In this document: one piece after another, positions 53,827 to 63,787 of the stretch
Layout: the number at the start of each line of letters is the position of its first letter
Numbering within the stretch: the first letter of the stretch is position 1
Assembly: GCF_005239095.1 (NCBI RefSeq)
Contig: NZ_SZUA01000001.1
Coordinates: 274,848-338,847, forward strand
Source: Luteimonas gilva
Lineage (GTDB): Bacteria; Pseudomonadota; Gammaproteobacteria; Xanthomonadales; Xanthomonadaceae
Length of the DNA: 64,000 nucleotides
Direction: 5' to 3'
The notes under the pieces: generated by a model
The model's database searches: none
Told to the model about the DNA's origin: nothing
Seen by the model: only the letters and a program-made list of their open reading frames with translations
Position numbers and translations under genes: made by a program

Positions 53827-53853
53827 GGCCCGCATCGAAGCCGCAGGAAAACG

Positions 53854-54855
53854 ATGAAGCACTTCTTGAATACCCAGGATTGGAGCCGCGCCGATCTCGA
53901 CGCGCTGCTCACCCAGGCGTCGCTGTTCAAGCGCAACAAGCTCGGCGACGAGCTGAAGGGCAAGAGCATCGCGCTGGTGTTCTTCAATCCTTCATTGCGC
54001 ACCCGCACCAGCTTCGAATTGGGCGCGTTCCAGCTCGGCGGTCATGCCGTGGTGCTGGCGCCCGGCAAGGACGCTTGGCCGATCGAGTTCGATCTGGGCA
54101 CGGTGATGGACGGCGACACCGAGGAGCACATCGCCGAAGTGGCGAAGGTGCTCAGCCGCTACGTCGATCTGATCGGCGTGCGCGCTTTCCCGAAGTTCGT
54201 CGACTGGTCGCTCGACCGCCAGGACAAGGTGCTGCGCGGTTTCGCCGAGCACGCCACGGTGCCGGTGATCAACATGGAGACCATCACCCATCCCTGCCAG
54301 GAGCTGGCGCATGCGCTGGCGTTGCAGGAGCATTTCGGCACGTCCGACCTGCGCGGAAAGAAGTACGTGCTGACCTGGACCTATCATCCCAAAGCGCTCA
54401 ATACGGCGGTCGCCAATTCCGCGCTGACCATCGCCACCCGCTTGGGGATGGACGTGACTTTGCTGTGCCCGACGCCGGAATACGTGCTGGACGAGCGCTA
54501 CATGGGCTGGGCGAAGCAGAACGTCGCCGAAAGCGGCGGTTCGCTGGCGATCAGCCACGACATCGACAGCGCCTACGCCGGCGCCGACGTCGTCTACGCC
54601 AAGAGCTGGGGCGCTTTGCCTTATTTCGGCAATTGGGAACCCGAGAAGCCGATCCGCGACCGGTTCAAGCACTTCATCGTCGACGAACGCAAGATGGCGC
54701 TGACCAACAACGGCGTGTTCTCGCATTGCTTGCCGCTGCGCCGCAACGTCAAGGCGACCGACGCGGTGATGGATTCGCCCAACTGCATCGCCATCGACGA
54801 GGCCGAGAACCGCCTGCACGTGCAGAAGGCGGTGATGGCGGCTTTGGTTTCGTAA
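53854..54855 (+). CDS. argF': N-acetylornithine carbamoyltransferase
   Basis: A 333-residue transcarbamylase of the acetylated branch. FFNPSLRTRTSFELGAFQLG is the carbamoyl-phosphate loop; HPCQELAHALAL and HCLPLRRNVKATDAVMD (Lys300 is probably the carboxylated lysine) are AOTCase signatures, as is DAWPIEFDLGTVMDGDTEEH, which distinguishes it from ornithine carbamoyltransferase. It makes N-acetylcitrulline from N-acetylornithine, so ornithine is bypassed. It is the first gene of the arginine cluster and lies directly behind the attenuator. Confidence 0.96.
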   Translation: MKHFLNTQDWSRADLDALLTQASLFKRNKLGDELKGKSIALVFFNPSLRTRTSFELGAFQLGGHAVVLAPGKDAWPIEFDLGTVMDGDTEEHIAEVAKVLSRYVDLIGVRAFPKFVDWSLDRQDKVLRGFAEHATVPVINMETITHPCQELAHALALQEHFGTSDLRGKKYVLTWTYHPKALNTAVANSALTIATRLGMDVTLLCPTPEYVLDERYMGWAKQNVAESGGSLAISHDIDSAYAGADVVYAKSWGALPYFGNWEPEKPIRDRFKHFIVDERKMALTNNGVFSHCLPLRRNVKATDAVMDSPNCIAIDEAENRLHVQKAVMAALVS

Positions 54856-54873
54856 CGTATTCCGGATAACGAC

Positions 54874-56067
54874 ATGAGCAAGAAAGACATCGTCCTCGCC
54901 TTCTCCGGCGGCCTCGACACCAGCTTCTGCGTGCCCTATCTGCAGGAACGCGGCTGGAACGTGCACACCGTGTTCGCCGACACCGGCGGCGTGGACGCCG
55001 AGGAGCGCAAATTCATCGAGGACCGCGCCGCCGAATTGGGCGTGAGCAGCCACGTCACCGTCGACGGCGGCCCCGCGATCTGGGAAGGCTTCGTCAAGCC
55101 TTTCGTCTGGGCTGGCGAGGGCTATCAGGGCCAATATCCTCTGCTGGTGTCGGATCGCTACCTGATCGTCGACGCGGCCTTGGCTCGCGCCAACGACCTG
55201 GGCACGAATGCGATCGCCCACGGCTGCACCGGCATGGGCAACGACCAGGTCCGCTTCGATCTGGCGGTGAAGGCTTCCGGCGATTACCGGATCGTCGCGC
55301 CGATCCGCGAAATCCAGAAAGAACACACCCAGACCCGCGCTTACGAGCAGCAATACCTCGAGCAGCGCGGCTTCGGCGTGCGCGCCAAGCAGAAGGCCTA
55401 CACCATCAACGAGAACCTGCTGGGCGTGACCATGTCCGGCGGCGAGATCGACCGCTGGGAAGCGCCGGGCGAAGGCGCGCGCGGCTGGTGCGCGCCGCGC
55501 TCGGAATGGCCGGAAGCGCCGCTGCGGGTCGCGCTGCGCTTCGTGCGGGGCGAGGCGGTCGCGCTCGACGGAGTCGAAATGCCGGGCGCGCGGCTGCTCG
55601 CCAAGTTGAACGCGCTGTTCGCGGCGTACGGCGTGGGCCGCGGCATGTACACCGGCGACACCACCATCGGCTTGAAAGGCCGCATCGTGTACGAAGCGCC
55701 TGGATTGGCCGCGTTGCTGGCCGCGCACCGCGCATTGGAAGAGGCGGTGCTGACCAAGCAACAGAACCGCTTCAAGCCGGAAGTGGCGCGCAAGTGGGTG
55801 GAACTGGTGTACGAGGGCTTTTATCACGATCCGCTCAAGACCGACTTGGAAACGTTCCTCGCTTCTTCGCAAACGACGGTCAACGGCGAAGTCGTGCTGG
55901 AAACCCGCGGCGGGCGCGTCGATGCGGTGGCGGTCGCTTCCCCGCATCTGCTGCATGCCAAGGGCGCGACCTATGCGCAGTCCGCGGACTGGGGCGTGGA
56001 GGAGGCCGAGGGCTTCATCAAGTTGTTCGGCATGAGCAGCACCTTGTGGGCGGAAATCAACAAATGA
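54874..56067 (+). CDS. argG: Argininosuccinate synthase
   Basis: A 397-residue ATP-dependent ligase of citrulline and aspartate. [15 protein letters not shown] is the ATP pyrophosphatase loop, and [18 protein letters not shown] and [20 protein letters not shown] are synthase signatures. It begins 18 bases after argF'. It uses citrulline released by the deacetylase encoded two genes on. Confidence 0.96.
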   Translation: MSKKDIVLAFSGGLDTSFCVPYLQERGWNVHTVFADTGGVDAEERKFIEDRAAELGVSSHVTVDGGPAIWEGFVKPFVWAGEGYQGQYPLLVSDRYLIVDAALARANDLGTNAIAHGCTGMGNDQVRFDLAVKASGDYRIVAPIREIQKEHTQTRAYEQQYLEQRGFGVRAKQKAYTINENLLGVTMSGGEIDRWEAPGEGARGWCAPRSEWPEAPLRVALRFVRGEAVALDGVEMPGARLLAKLNALFAAYGVGRGMYTGDTTIGLKGRIVYEAPGLAALLAAHRALEEAVLTKQQNRFKPEVARKWVELVYEGFYHDPLKTDLETFLASSQTTVNGEVVLETRGGRVDAVAVASPHLLHAKGATYAQSADWGVEEAEGFIKLFGMSSTLWAEINK

Positions 56068-56080
56068 GGTTCCGGCTTTT

Positions 56081-56175
56081 CGTAGGAGCGGCTTTAGCCG
56101 CGAGATTTCTCGCTCCAATTCGCTGCGATGCCGCGATTTTGCAGGAAAGGGCTCGCGGCTAAAGCCGCTCCTACG
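56081..56175. repeat. Inverted repeat, CGTAGGAGCGGCTTTAGCCG type
   Basis: CGTAGGAGCGGCTTTAGCCG at the left and CGGCTAAAGCCGCTCCTACG at the right; variant of the 41512 family. It sits inside the arginine cluster between argG and argE and could tune differential expression. Confidence 0.85.
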
Positions 56176-56200
56176 AAAAAAAGCGGATGACGGGAAAGGC

Positions 56201-57280
56201 ATGCTGAACCAGGTCCTAAAACATCTCGAAGCGCTGGTGTCCTTCGACACCCGCAATCCGCCGCGCGCCATCGGCACCGGCGGCCTCTTCGACTACGTCC
56301 GCGCCCAATTGCCCGATTTCCGGATCGAAGTGCGCGATCACGGCGCCGGCGCGGTGTCGTTCTTCGGCGTGCGCGGCGAGCCCAAGCGGCTGTTCAACGT
56401 GCATCTGGACACCGTGCCGGATTCGCCGGCCTGGACCGCGGATCCGCACAAGCTGCGGGTGACCGACGATCGCGCCATCGGCCTGGGCGCTTGCGACATC
56501 AAGGGCGCGGCAGCATGTCTGATCGCCGCGGCGAACGCGACGAAAGGCGATGCGGCCTTCTTGTTCTCCACCGACGAAGAAGCCAACGATCCGCGCTGCA
56601 TCGACGCCTTCCTGAAGACCAATCACGGTTTCGAAGAAGCGCTGGTGTCCGAACCCACGCGTTGCGAAGCGGTATTGGCCCATCGCGGCATCGCTTCGGT
56701 GCAGATGCGGTTCCAGGGCCGGGCAGGGCACGCTTCCGGCGCCGAGGCGATGCATGCTAATGCGCTGCACCAGGCGATCCGCTGGGGCGCCGATGCGCTG
56801 GCGCTGGTCGAAGCCGAATCGCACCAGCGTTTCGGCGGACTCACCGGCTTGCGCTTCAACATCGGCCGCATCGAAGGCGGGATCAAGGCCAACATCATCG
56901 CGCCCAGCGCCGATTTGCGCTTCGGCTTCCGGCCGTTGCCTTCGCAGGATATGGATGCGTTGCATGCGAAATTCCGCGCGTTCGCGCCCGAAGGCACGTC
57001 GTACGAACCGCTGTTCCGCGGCCCTTCCTTGCCGGCCGGCGACGTCGCCGCGGCCGAGGAACGGCGCTTGGCGGCGCGCGATTTGGCCGACGAACTCGGA
57101 TTGCCGATCGGCAATGCGGTCGATTTCTGGACCGAAGCTTCGCTGTTTTCCGCCGCGGGCTTGACCGCGATCGTCTACGGCCCGGGCGACATCGCCCAGG
57201 CCCATACCGCCGACGAATGGGTCGCGCTGTCGCAACTGGCCGAAGCGGCCGCCACTTACCAACGACTGATGGAGCGCTGA
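56201..57280 (+). CDS. argE: N-acetyl-L-citrulline deacetylase (M20 family)
   Basis: A 359-residue zinc/cobalt hydrolase. VHLDTVPDSPAW (His-Asp), GLGACDIKGAAA (Asp), STDEEANDP (Glu-Glu) and AGHASGAEAM are M20 active-site blocks. In this cluster, next to N-acetylornithine carbamoyltransferase, the substrate is expected to be N-acetylcitrulline instead of N-acetylornithine. Its stop precedes a short reading frame that leads into argBA. Confidence 0.93.
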   Translation: MLNQVLKHLEALVSFDTRNPPRAIGTGGLFDYVRAQLPDFRIEVRDHGAGAVSFFGVRGEPKRLFNVHLDTVPDSPAWTADPHKLRVTDDRAIGLGACDIKGAAACLIAAANATKGDAAFLFSTDEEANDPRCIDAFLKTNHGFEEALVSEPTRCEAVLAHRGIASVQMRFQGRAGHASGAEAMHANALHQAIRWGADALALVEAESHQRFGGLTGLRFNIGRIEGGIKANIIAPSADLRFGFRPLPSQDMDALHAKFRAFAPEGTSYEPLFRGPSLPAGDVAAAEERRLAARDLADELGLPIGNAVDFWTEASLFSAAGLTAIVYGPGDIAQAHTADEWVALSQLAEAAATYQRLMER

Positions 57281-57281
57281 C

Positions 57282-57353
57282 ATGAACCTGCTCGCCACGC
57301 CTTCGGCCGCCGACTCGGGCGATCGGAGGGCACTTCCGGTCCCGCAACGATGA
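57282..57353 (+). CDS. Small reading frame (23 codons) between argE and argBA
   Basis: ATG 57282 lies one base after the argE stop and has an excellent ribosome site (GGAG at 57271-57274, 7-base spacing). The frame ends at TGA 57351-57353. A six-codon frame (57350-57370) overlaps that stop as ATGA and in turn overlaps the argBA start as ATGA. The peptide, [16 protein letters not shown] followed by seven residues, has no known domain. It may exist to relay ribosomes from argE to argBA. Confidence 0.4.
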   Translation: MNLLATPSAADSGDRRALPVPQR

Positions 57354-57366
57354 GTTCCTGCTCACC

Positions 57367-58674
57367 ATGACCGATCTGCGCACCACGATCGTCCGGCTGC
57401 TGTCCAACATGGCCGGCGCCAAAGAGATCCAGCAATACCTCAAACGCTTCTCGCAACTCGACGCGGCGCGGTTCGCCGTGGTCAAGGTCGGCGGCGCGGT
57501 GTTGCGCGACGAGCTCGAGGCGCTGGTGTCCTCGCTGTCGTTCCTGCAGCAAGTGGGGCTGACGCCCATCGTCGTCCACGGCGCCGGACCGCAGCTCGAT
57601 GCGGAAATGCAGGCCGCCGGCATCGAGAAGGTCACCGTCGACAACCTGCGCTACACCGACGCCGCGGTACTGGCCGTGGTGCGCCGCGTGCTGCGCCAGG
57701 AAAACCTGAAGCTGGTCGAAGCGCTGCAAGCCGAGGGCGTGCGCGCGACGTCGATCCAATCGGGCGTGTTCGAAGCCGCTTACCTCGACCCGGCGAAATA
57801 CGGCCTGGTCGGCAAGGTGTCGCGCGTCGACACCGACGGCATCCACGCCGCGATCAAGGTCGGCTCGATCCCGGTGATCGCCTCGCTCGGCGAAACCGGC
57901 GACGGCCAGATCGTCAACGTCAACGCCGATTGGGCCGCGAACGAGCTGATCAAGACCCTGCAGCCCTACAAGATCGTGTTCCTCACCGGCACCGGCGGTT
58001 TGCTGGACGGCGAAGGCAAAGTGATCGATTCGATCAACCTGAGCACCGAGTACGAAGAGCTGCTGGCCCAACCTTGGCTGCATTCCGGCATGCGGGTGAA
58101 GATCGAGCAGATCCACGATCTGCTGATGGCCTTGCCGCCTTCGTCTTCGGTGTCGATCACCCGGCCCGACCAATTGGCGAAGGAATTGTTCACCCACAAG
58201 GGTTCGGGCACTCTGGTGCGGCGCGGCGAGCGGGTGATCCGCGCCGAACGCTGGGATCAGCTCGATCTGCCGCGGCTGCGCTCGCTGATCGAATCGGCTT
58301 TCGGCCGCAAGTTGACCTTGGACTATTTCGAACGCACGCCGTTGCTGCGCGCTTACGTCAGCGAGCACTATCGCGCCGCGGTGTTGTTGACCATGGAAGG
58401 CGACATCCCGTATCTGGACAAGTTCGCCGTGCTCGACGACGCCCAAGGCGAAGGCCTGGGCCGCGCGGTCTGGCAGGTGATGCGCGAGGAAACGCCGCAG
58501 CTGTTCTGGCGTTCGCGCCATCACAACGCGGTGAATCCTTTTTATTACGCCGAATCCGACGGCAGCTTCAAGCAGGAGAAATGGAAGGTGTTCTGGTACG
58601 GCCTGGATGGCTTCGACCAGATCGCCGCCTGCGTCGAGCATTGCCGCACGCGGCCGGCGACCTTGAAGGATTGA
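57367..58674 (+). CDS. argB: Bifunctional acetylglutamate kinase / N-acetylglutamate synthase
   Basis: A 435-residue fusion of an amino-acid kinase domain (about 20-280; [37 protein letters not shown]) and a C-terminal GNAT domain of the NAT/vertebrate-like NAGS type (about 285-435; [40 protein letters not shown]). This is the Xanthomonas-type NAGS-K that makes N-acetylglutamate and then phosphorylates it. Arginine inhibits such enzymes. The start ATG overlaps the stop of a mini-frame, suggesting coupled translation. Confidence 0.95.
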   Translation: MTDLRTTIVRLLSNMAGAKEIQQYLKRFSQLDAARFAVVKVGGAVLRDELEALVSSLSFLQQVGLTPIVVHGAGPQLDAEMQAAGIEKVTVDNLRYTDAAVLAVVRRVLRQENLKLVEALQAEGVRATSIQSGVFEAAYLDPAKYGLVGKVSRVDTDGIHAAIKVGSIPVIASLGETGDGQIVNVNADWAANELIKTLQPYKIVFLTGTGGLLDGEGKVIDSINLSTEYEELLAQPWLHSGMRVKIEQIHDLLMALPPSSSVSITRPDQLAKELFTHKGSGTLVRRGERVIRAERWDQLDLPRLRSLIESAFGRKLTLDYFERTPLLRAYVSEHYRAAVLLTMEGDIPYLDKFAVLDDAQGEGLGRAVWQVMREETPQLFWRSRHHNAVNPFYYAESDGSFKQEKWKVFWYGLDGFDQIAACVEHCRTRPATLKD

Positions 58675-58676
58675 CG

Positions 58677-59298
58677 ATGGCGCAGGCATCGGCCCCGTCG
58701 GGTTGGGCGAAACCGGTAGCGCTGGCCGGACGCCATGCCGCGCTCGAACCGCTCGCCGAAAGCCACGCCGACGAGGTGCGCGCGGCGCTCGCCGGCGGCG
58801 AATTGGCGGCCGCCTGGTACACGAACGTGCCCGATCCGTCGGGCGTCGATGCCTACATCGCGGCCGCGCTCGCCGCGCAAGCGCTCGGACAGGCATTGCC
58901 GTTCGCGGTGCGCGACGCGGCGGGCGAATTGGTCGGCAGCACCCGCTATTACGATCTGGACGCGGCCGTGCCGCGCTTGAGCATCGGCTACACCTGGTAC
59001 GCGCCGAAAGCGCAGCGCACCGGTGTCAATACCGAAGCCAAGCTGCTATTGCTCGGGCACGCCTTCGAAACCTTGGGCTGCGCGGCGGTGGCCTTCGAGA
59101 CCAGTTGGTTCAACCATGCCTCGCGAACCGCCATCGCCCGGCTCGGCGCCAAGCAGGACGGCGTGCTGCGCGGCCATCGGCGCCATGCCGACGGCACGGT
59201 CCGCGACACGGTCGTGTTCTCGATCATCGATGCGGAGTGGCCCGCGGTGAAGAGCAATCTGCAGTACAAGCTGGCCCGTGGCGGGCGCGGAGCGGATC

Positions 59299-59306
<8 letters not shown>
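58677..59306 (+). CDS. GNAT-family N-acetyltransferase inside the arginine cluster
   Basis: A 209-residue acetyltransferase of the RimJ-like class. [20 protein letters not shown] and [20 protein letters not shown] form the acetyl-CoA region, and [20 protein letters not shown] is the helix following it. It starts 2 bases after argBA and overlaps argC by 8 bases, so it is embedded in the operon. Its substrate is unknown; an arginine-pathway acetylation is tempting, but glutamate acetylation is already covered by the fused NAGS domain. Confidence 0.85.
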
Positions 59307-60249
<943 letters not shown>

Positions 60250-60280
60250 GCGGGCTGCATGCTCTTGCAGAGCCGGCTCT

Positions 60281-60358
60281 TGTGGGAGCGGCTTCAGCCG
60301 CGAGGTCTTGATTTTCCATCGCTGCGAGCAAAAGCTCGCGGCTAAAGCCGCTCCTACA
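60281..60358. repeat. Inverted repeat, TGTGGGAGCGGCTTCAGCCG / CTCCTACA hybrid
   Basis: The left arm belongs to the TGTGGGAGCGGCTTC variant and the right arm (CGGCTAAAGCCGCTCCTACA) to the TGTAGGAGCGGCTTT variant, so this copy mixes the two subtypes. It lies between argC and argH. Confidence 0.8.
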
Positions 60359-60384
60359 TAAGAGCGGAGCTAAGAGGCGATGTC

Positions 60385-61674
60385 ATGTCCGACCTGTTAT
60401 GGCAAAAACCCGGCGTCGCGGTCGATGCGCAAATTCAGGCCTTCCTGGCCGGCGACGACGTGATCCTGGACCGCGAGTTCTTCCTGCACGACATCGCCGC
60501 AAGCAAAGCCCACGCCGAAGGGTTGCAGCGCATCGGCATCCTGTCGCAAGACGAGCTGGCCGGCCTGCTACGCGAATTGGATACGCTGGCGGCGGATTTC
60601 CGCAGCGGCGCGTTCGTGCTCGACGAAACATTCGAAGACGGCCATTCCGCCATCGAAGCGCGCCTCACCGAGCGTTTGGGCGACGCCGGCCGCCGCATCC
60701 ACACCGGGCGCAGCCGCAACGACCAGATCCTGGTGGCCACGCGTTTGTGGTTGAAGGAAAAACTCGCGCGCACGCAAGTTTTGTGCAAAGAAATCGCCGG
60801 CATCGCGCTGGCTCGCGCGCAGGCCGAGGCCGACGTCCCGCTGCCGGGCTACACCCATCTGCAGCGCGCGGTGGTGTCTTCGCTGGGCATGTGGTGGGCG
60901 GGTTGGGCCGAAGCTTTCATCGACAACGCCCTCCGCGCCGGCGAGACCCGCGATTGGCTGGATGCGAATCCGCTGGGCACCGCCGCCGGTTACGGCGTCA
61001 ATCTGCCTTTGAACCGCGGCCATACCGGATCGGCGCTCGATTTCGGACGCCTGCAGATTTCGCCGATCTACGCCCAGCTATCGCGCGGCAAATTCGAAAT
61101 GGCGGCGCTCGAAGCCTTGGGCAGCGCGATGCTGGATCTGCGCCGCCTGGCTTGGGATCTGAGCCTGTTCACCAGCGCCGAATTCGGCTTCGTCGCGCTG
61201 CCCGCGCAGTACACCACCGGCAGTTCGATCATGCCGAACAAGCGCAATCCCGACGTGGTCGAGCTGATGCGAGCCAGCTACGCCAGCGTGGCGGCGGCGC
61301 GTTGCGAGATCGAACAGCTGCTGTCGCTGCCGTCCGGCTACCACCGCGATCTGCAGTTGAGCAAAGGCGCGCTGCTCCACGGTTTCGGCAAGGGGTTGGG
61401 CGCTTTGGCACTACTGCCGGACTTGCTGCGGAATCTCGAATGGCGCGCGGATCGGATGCGGGCGGCGCTGGAGCCGTCGATGTACGCCACGGATCTGGCG
61501 GTCGATTTGGCCAAGCAAGGCGTACCGTTCCGCGACGCTTACAAGCAGGCCGCGGATCCGCAGCGCTGGGGCGAAGGCGATCCCGCCCAGAGCCTTAAAC
61601 AGCGGGTATCGCCCGGTGCGTCGGGAGATCTGCGTTTGGACGTGCTGCACGAGCGCTTGGCCGCGCTGGATTGA
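60385..61674 (+). CDS. argH: Argininosuccinate lyase
   Basis: A 429-residue fumarase-superfamily lyase. [21 protein letters not shown]-like [10 protein letters not shown] and [20 protein letters not shown] are the three conserved blocks. It releases arginine and fumarate, completing the pathway. It is followed by an alpha-amino acid ester hydrolase and not by proline genes. Confidence 0.95.
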   Translation: MSDLLWQKPGVAVDAQIQAFLAGDDVILDREFFLHDIAASKAHAEGLQRIGILSQDELAGLLRELDTLAADFRSGAFVLDETFEDGHSAIEARLTERLGDAGRRIHTGRSRNDQILVATRLWLKEKLARTQVLCKEIAGIALARAQAEADVPLPGYTHLQRAVVSSLGMWWAGWAEAFIDNALRAGETRDWLDANPLGTAAGYGVNLPLNRGHTGSALDFGRLQISPIYAQLSRGKFEMAALEALGSAMLDLRRLAWDLSLFTSAEFGFVALPAQYTTGSSIMPNKRNPDVVELMRASYASVAAARCEIEQLLSLPSGYHRDLQLSKGALLHGFGKGLGALALLPDLLRNLEWRADRMRAALEPSMYATDLAVDLAKQGVPFRDAYKQAADPQRWGEGDPAQSLKQRVSPGASGDLRLDVLHERLAALD

Positions 61675-61786
61675 GGCTCCGCCGGCTGCGGCATAGCGAG
61701 GTCATGCTCCATATCCCTGCCGGAAGTCACGTTGGCTCATGCGCGGCGCAGCGCTAAAGTCGGAGATTGGCACCGGGAGAGCCCTT

Positions 61787-63706
61787 ATGCGCGCAGCCGT
61801 ACGTCGATCCCTTTGGCTCCTGCTGGCGAGCGCCGCGTTCGCCGGGTCGGCACTGGCGCAGACGCCGCCGATGGCGCCGGACATCACCGGCAAGAAATTC
61901 GTCGCGCCCACGTCCGCCAACGACTACGAAAAGCGCGACGTGATGATCCCGATGCGCGACGGCGTGAAGCTGCATACCGTCATCGTGGTGCCTAAAGGCG
62001 CGAAGAACGCCCCGATCCTGCTGACCCGCACGCCTTACGACGCCAGCGGCCGCTCCAGCCGCATGGATTCGCCGCGGATGATCGACATCCTGCCGGAAGG
62101 CGACGAAGTCTTCGTCCGCAGCGGCTACATCCGCGTGTTCCAGGATGTGCGCGGCAAATACGGCTCGCAAGGCGATTACGTGATGACGCGGCCGTTGCGC
62201 GGGCCGCTCAACGGCACCAAAGTCGATCATTCCACCGACGCTTGGGACACCATCGACTGGCTGGTCAAGAACGTGAAGGAATCGAACGGCCGGGTCGGCA
62301 TGATCGGTTCCTCGTACGAAGGCTTCACCGTGGTGATGGCCTTGGTCGATCCGCATCCCGCGCTGAAGGTCGCGGCGCCGGAGAGCCCGATGGTCGACGG
62401 CTGGATGGGCGACGACTGGTTCAATTTCGGCGCGTTCCGTCAGACCAATTTCGACTATTTCACCGGCCAAACCACCGAAAAAGGCAAGGGCAAGCCGGTC
62501 GTCAACGAGGGCTACGACGACTACACGACGTTCCTGAGCTTCGGTTCGGCCGGCGACTACGGCAAGGCGCACGGCATCGAACAGTTGCCGTTCTGGCGCA
62601 AGATCCTCGAGCACCCGGCCTACGACGCGTTCTGGCAGGAACAAGCGCTGGACAAGGCGATGGCGCGCACGCCGCTCAAGGTGCCCACGATGTGGCTGCA
62701 GGGCCTGTGGGACCAGGAAGACATGTGGGGCGCGATCCACAGCTATCCGGCGATGGAGCCGAGAGACACGAACAACGACATGAATTACCTGGTGATGGGC
62801 CCGTGGCGGCATAGCCAGGTGAATGTCGGCGCGGCCTCGCTGGGCGCGCTGAAGTGGGACGGCGACACCGCATTGCAATTCCGTCGCGATGTGCTCAAGC
62901 CGTTCTTCGATCAATACCTGGTCGAAGGCGCGCCCAAGGCCGACACGCCGCCGGTCTTCATCTATAACACCGGCGAAAACCATTGGGATCGTTTCCCGTC
63001 CTGGCCGCTGAGTTGCGCTTCGGGTTGCGCGGCGCAGCCGAAGCCGCTGTATCTGCACGCCGGCGGCAAGCTCTCGTTCGACGCGCCGGCGGCGGGGCAG
63101 GGCGAATACGACGAGTACGTCTCCGATCCGGCCAAACCGGTGCCGTTCGTGCCGCGTCCGTCGCGGATGGGCGACCGCGAAACCTGGACGACTTGGTTGG
63201 TGAAGGATCAGCGCTTCGTCGACGGCCGCCCCGACGTGCTGACTTTCGTCAGCGAGCCGCTGACCGCGCCGCTGCGCATTTCCGGCGCGCCGGAGATGAA
63301 CCTGCAAGCCTCGACCAGCGGCAGCGACAGCGATTGGGTAGTGAAGCTGATCGACGTGTATCCGGAAACGATGGCTTCGACGCCGGAAATGGGCGGTTAC
63401 GAGCTGGCGGTGTCGTTGGCGATCTTCCGCGGCCGTTATCGCGAGAGCTTCGAGCATCCGAAGCCGATCGCGCCGAACCAGCCGCTGCTCTACAAGTTCG
63501 TGATGCCGACGACCAACCACGTGTTCCTGCCCGGCCATCGGGTGATGGTGCAGGTGCAGTCGAGCCTGTTCCCGCTCTACGACCGCAACCCGCAGACCTA
63601 CGTGGACAACATTTTCTTCGCCAAGCCGGGCGATTACCGCAAGGCCACGCAGCGGGTGTGGACGTCGCCGCAGAACGCGAGCTTCGTCAGTTTGCCGGTG
63701 AAATAA
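61787..63706 (+). CDS. Alpha-amino acid ester hydrolase (CocE/NonD family)
   Basis: A 639-residue exported serine hydrolase from ATG 61787, with ribosome site GGGAGA and a signal peptide ending AFAGSALAQ. Catalytic Ser176 in GSSYEGFTVVMA, Asp309 and His342 (GPWRHSQV) match the X. citri enzyme positions offset by two. The carboxylate cluster that binds the substrate amino group is present (Asp210 in MGDDW, Glu311 and Asp312 in WDQEDMWG). The C-terminal jelly-roll domain (about 450-639) is intact. It hydrolyses alpha-amino esters and makes or cleaves beta-lactam side chains; the natural substrate is unknown. Confidence 0.92.
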   Translation: MRAAVRRSLWLLLASAAFAGSALAQTPPMAPDITGKKFVAPTSANDYEKRDVMIPMRDGVKLHTVIVVPKGAKNAPILLTRTPYDASGRSSRMDSPRMIDILPEGDEVFVRSGYIRVFQDVRGKYGSQGDYVMTRPLRGPLNGTKVDHSTDAWDTIDWLVKNVKESNGRVGMIGSSYEGFTVVMALVDPHPALKVAAPESPMVDGWMGDDWFNFGAFRQTNFDYFTGQTTEKGKGKPVVNEGYDDYTTFLSFGSAGDYGKAHGIEQLPFWRKILEHPAYDAFWQEQALDKAMARTPLKVPTMWLQGLWDQEDMWGAIHSYPAMEPRDTNNDMNYLVMGPWRHSQVNVGAASLGALKWDGDTALQFRRDVLKPFFDQYLVEGAPKADTPPVFIYNTGENHWDRFPSWPLSCASGCAAQPKPLYLHAGGKLSFDAPAAGQGEYDEYVSDPAKPVPFVPRPSRMGDRETWTTWLVKDQRFVDGRPDVLTFVSEPLTAPLRISGAPEMNLQASTSGSDSDWVVKLIDVYPETMASTPEMGGYELAVSLAIFRGRYRESFEHPKPIAPNQPLLYKFVMPTTNHVFLPGHRVMVQVQSSLFPLYDRNPQTYVDNIFFAKPGDYRKATQRVWTSPQNASFVSLPVK

Positions 63707-63712
63707 ACGACC

Positions 63713-63783
63713 GTAGCCCGGGTCGAGCGAAGCGATACCCGGGAGCACGCCGCGACTCGACCCCGGGTATCCACCCGGGCTAC
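63713..63783. repeat. Inverted repeat, GTAGCCCGGGT type
   Basis: GTAGCCCGGGTCGAGCGAAG at the left and CCCGGGTATCCACCCGGGCT (then AC) at the right form a hairpin between two convergent genes. Confidence 0.8.
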
Positions 63784-63787
63784 GTTG

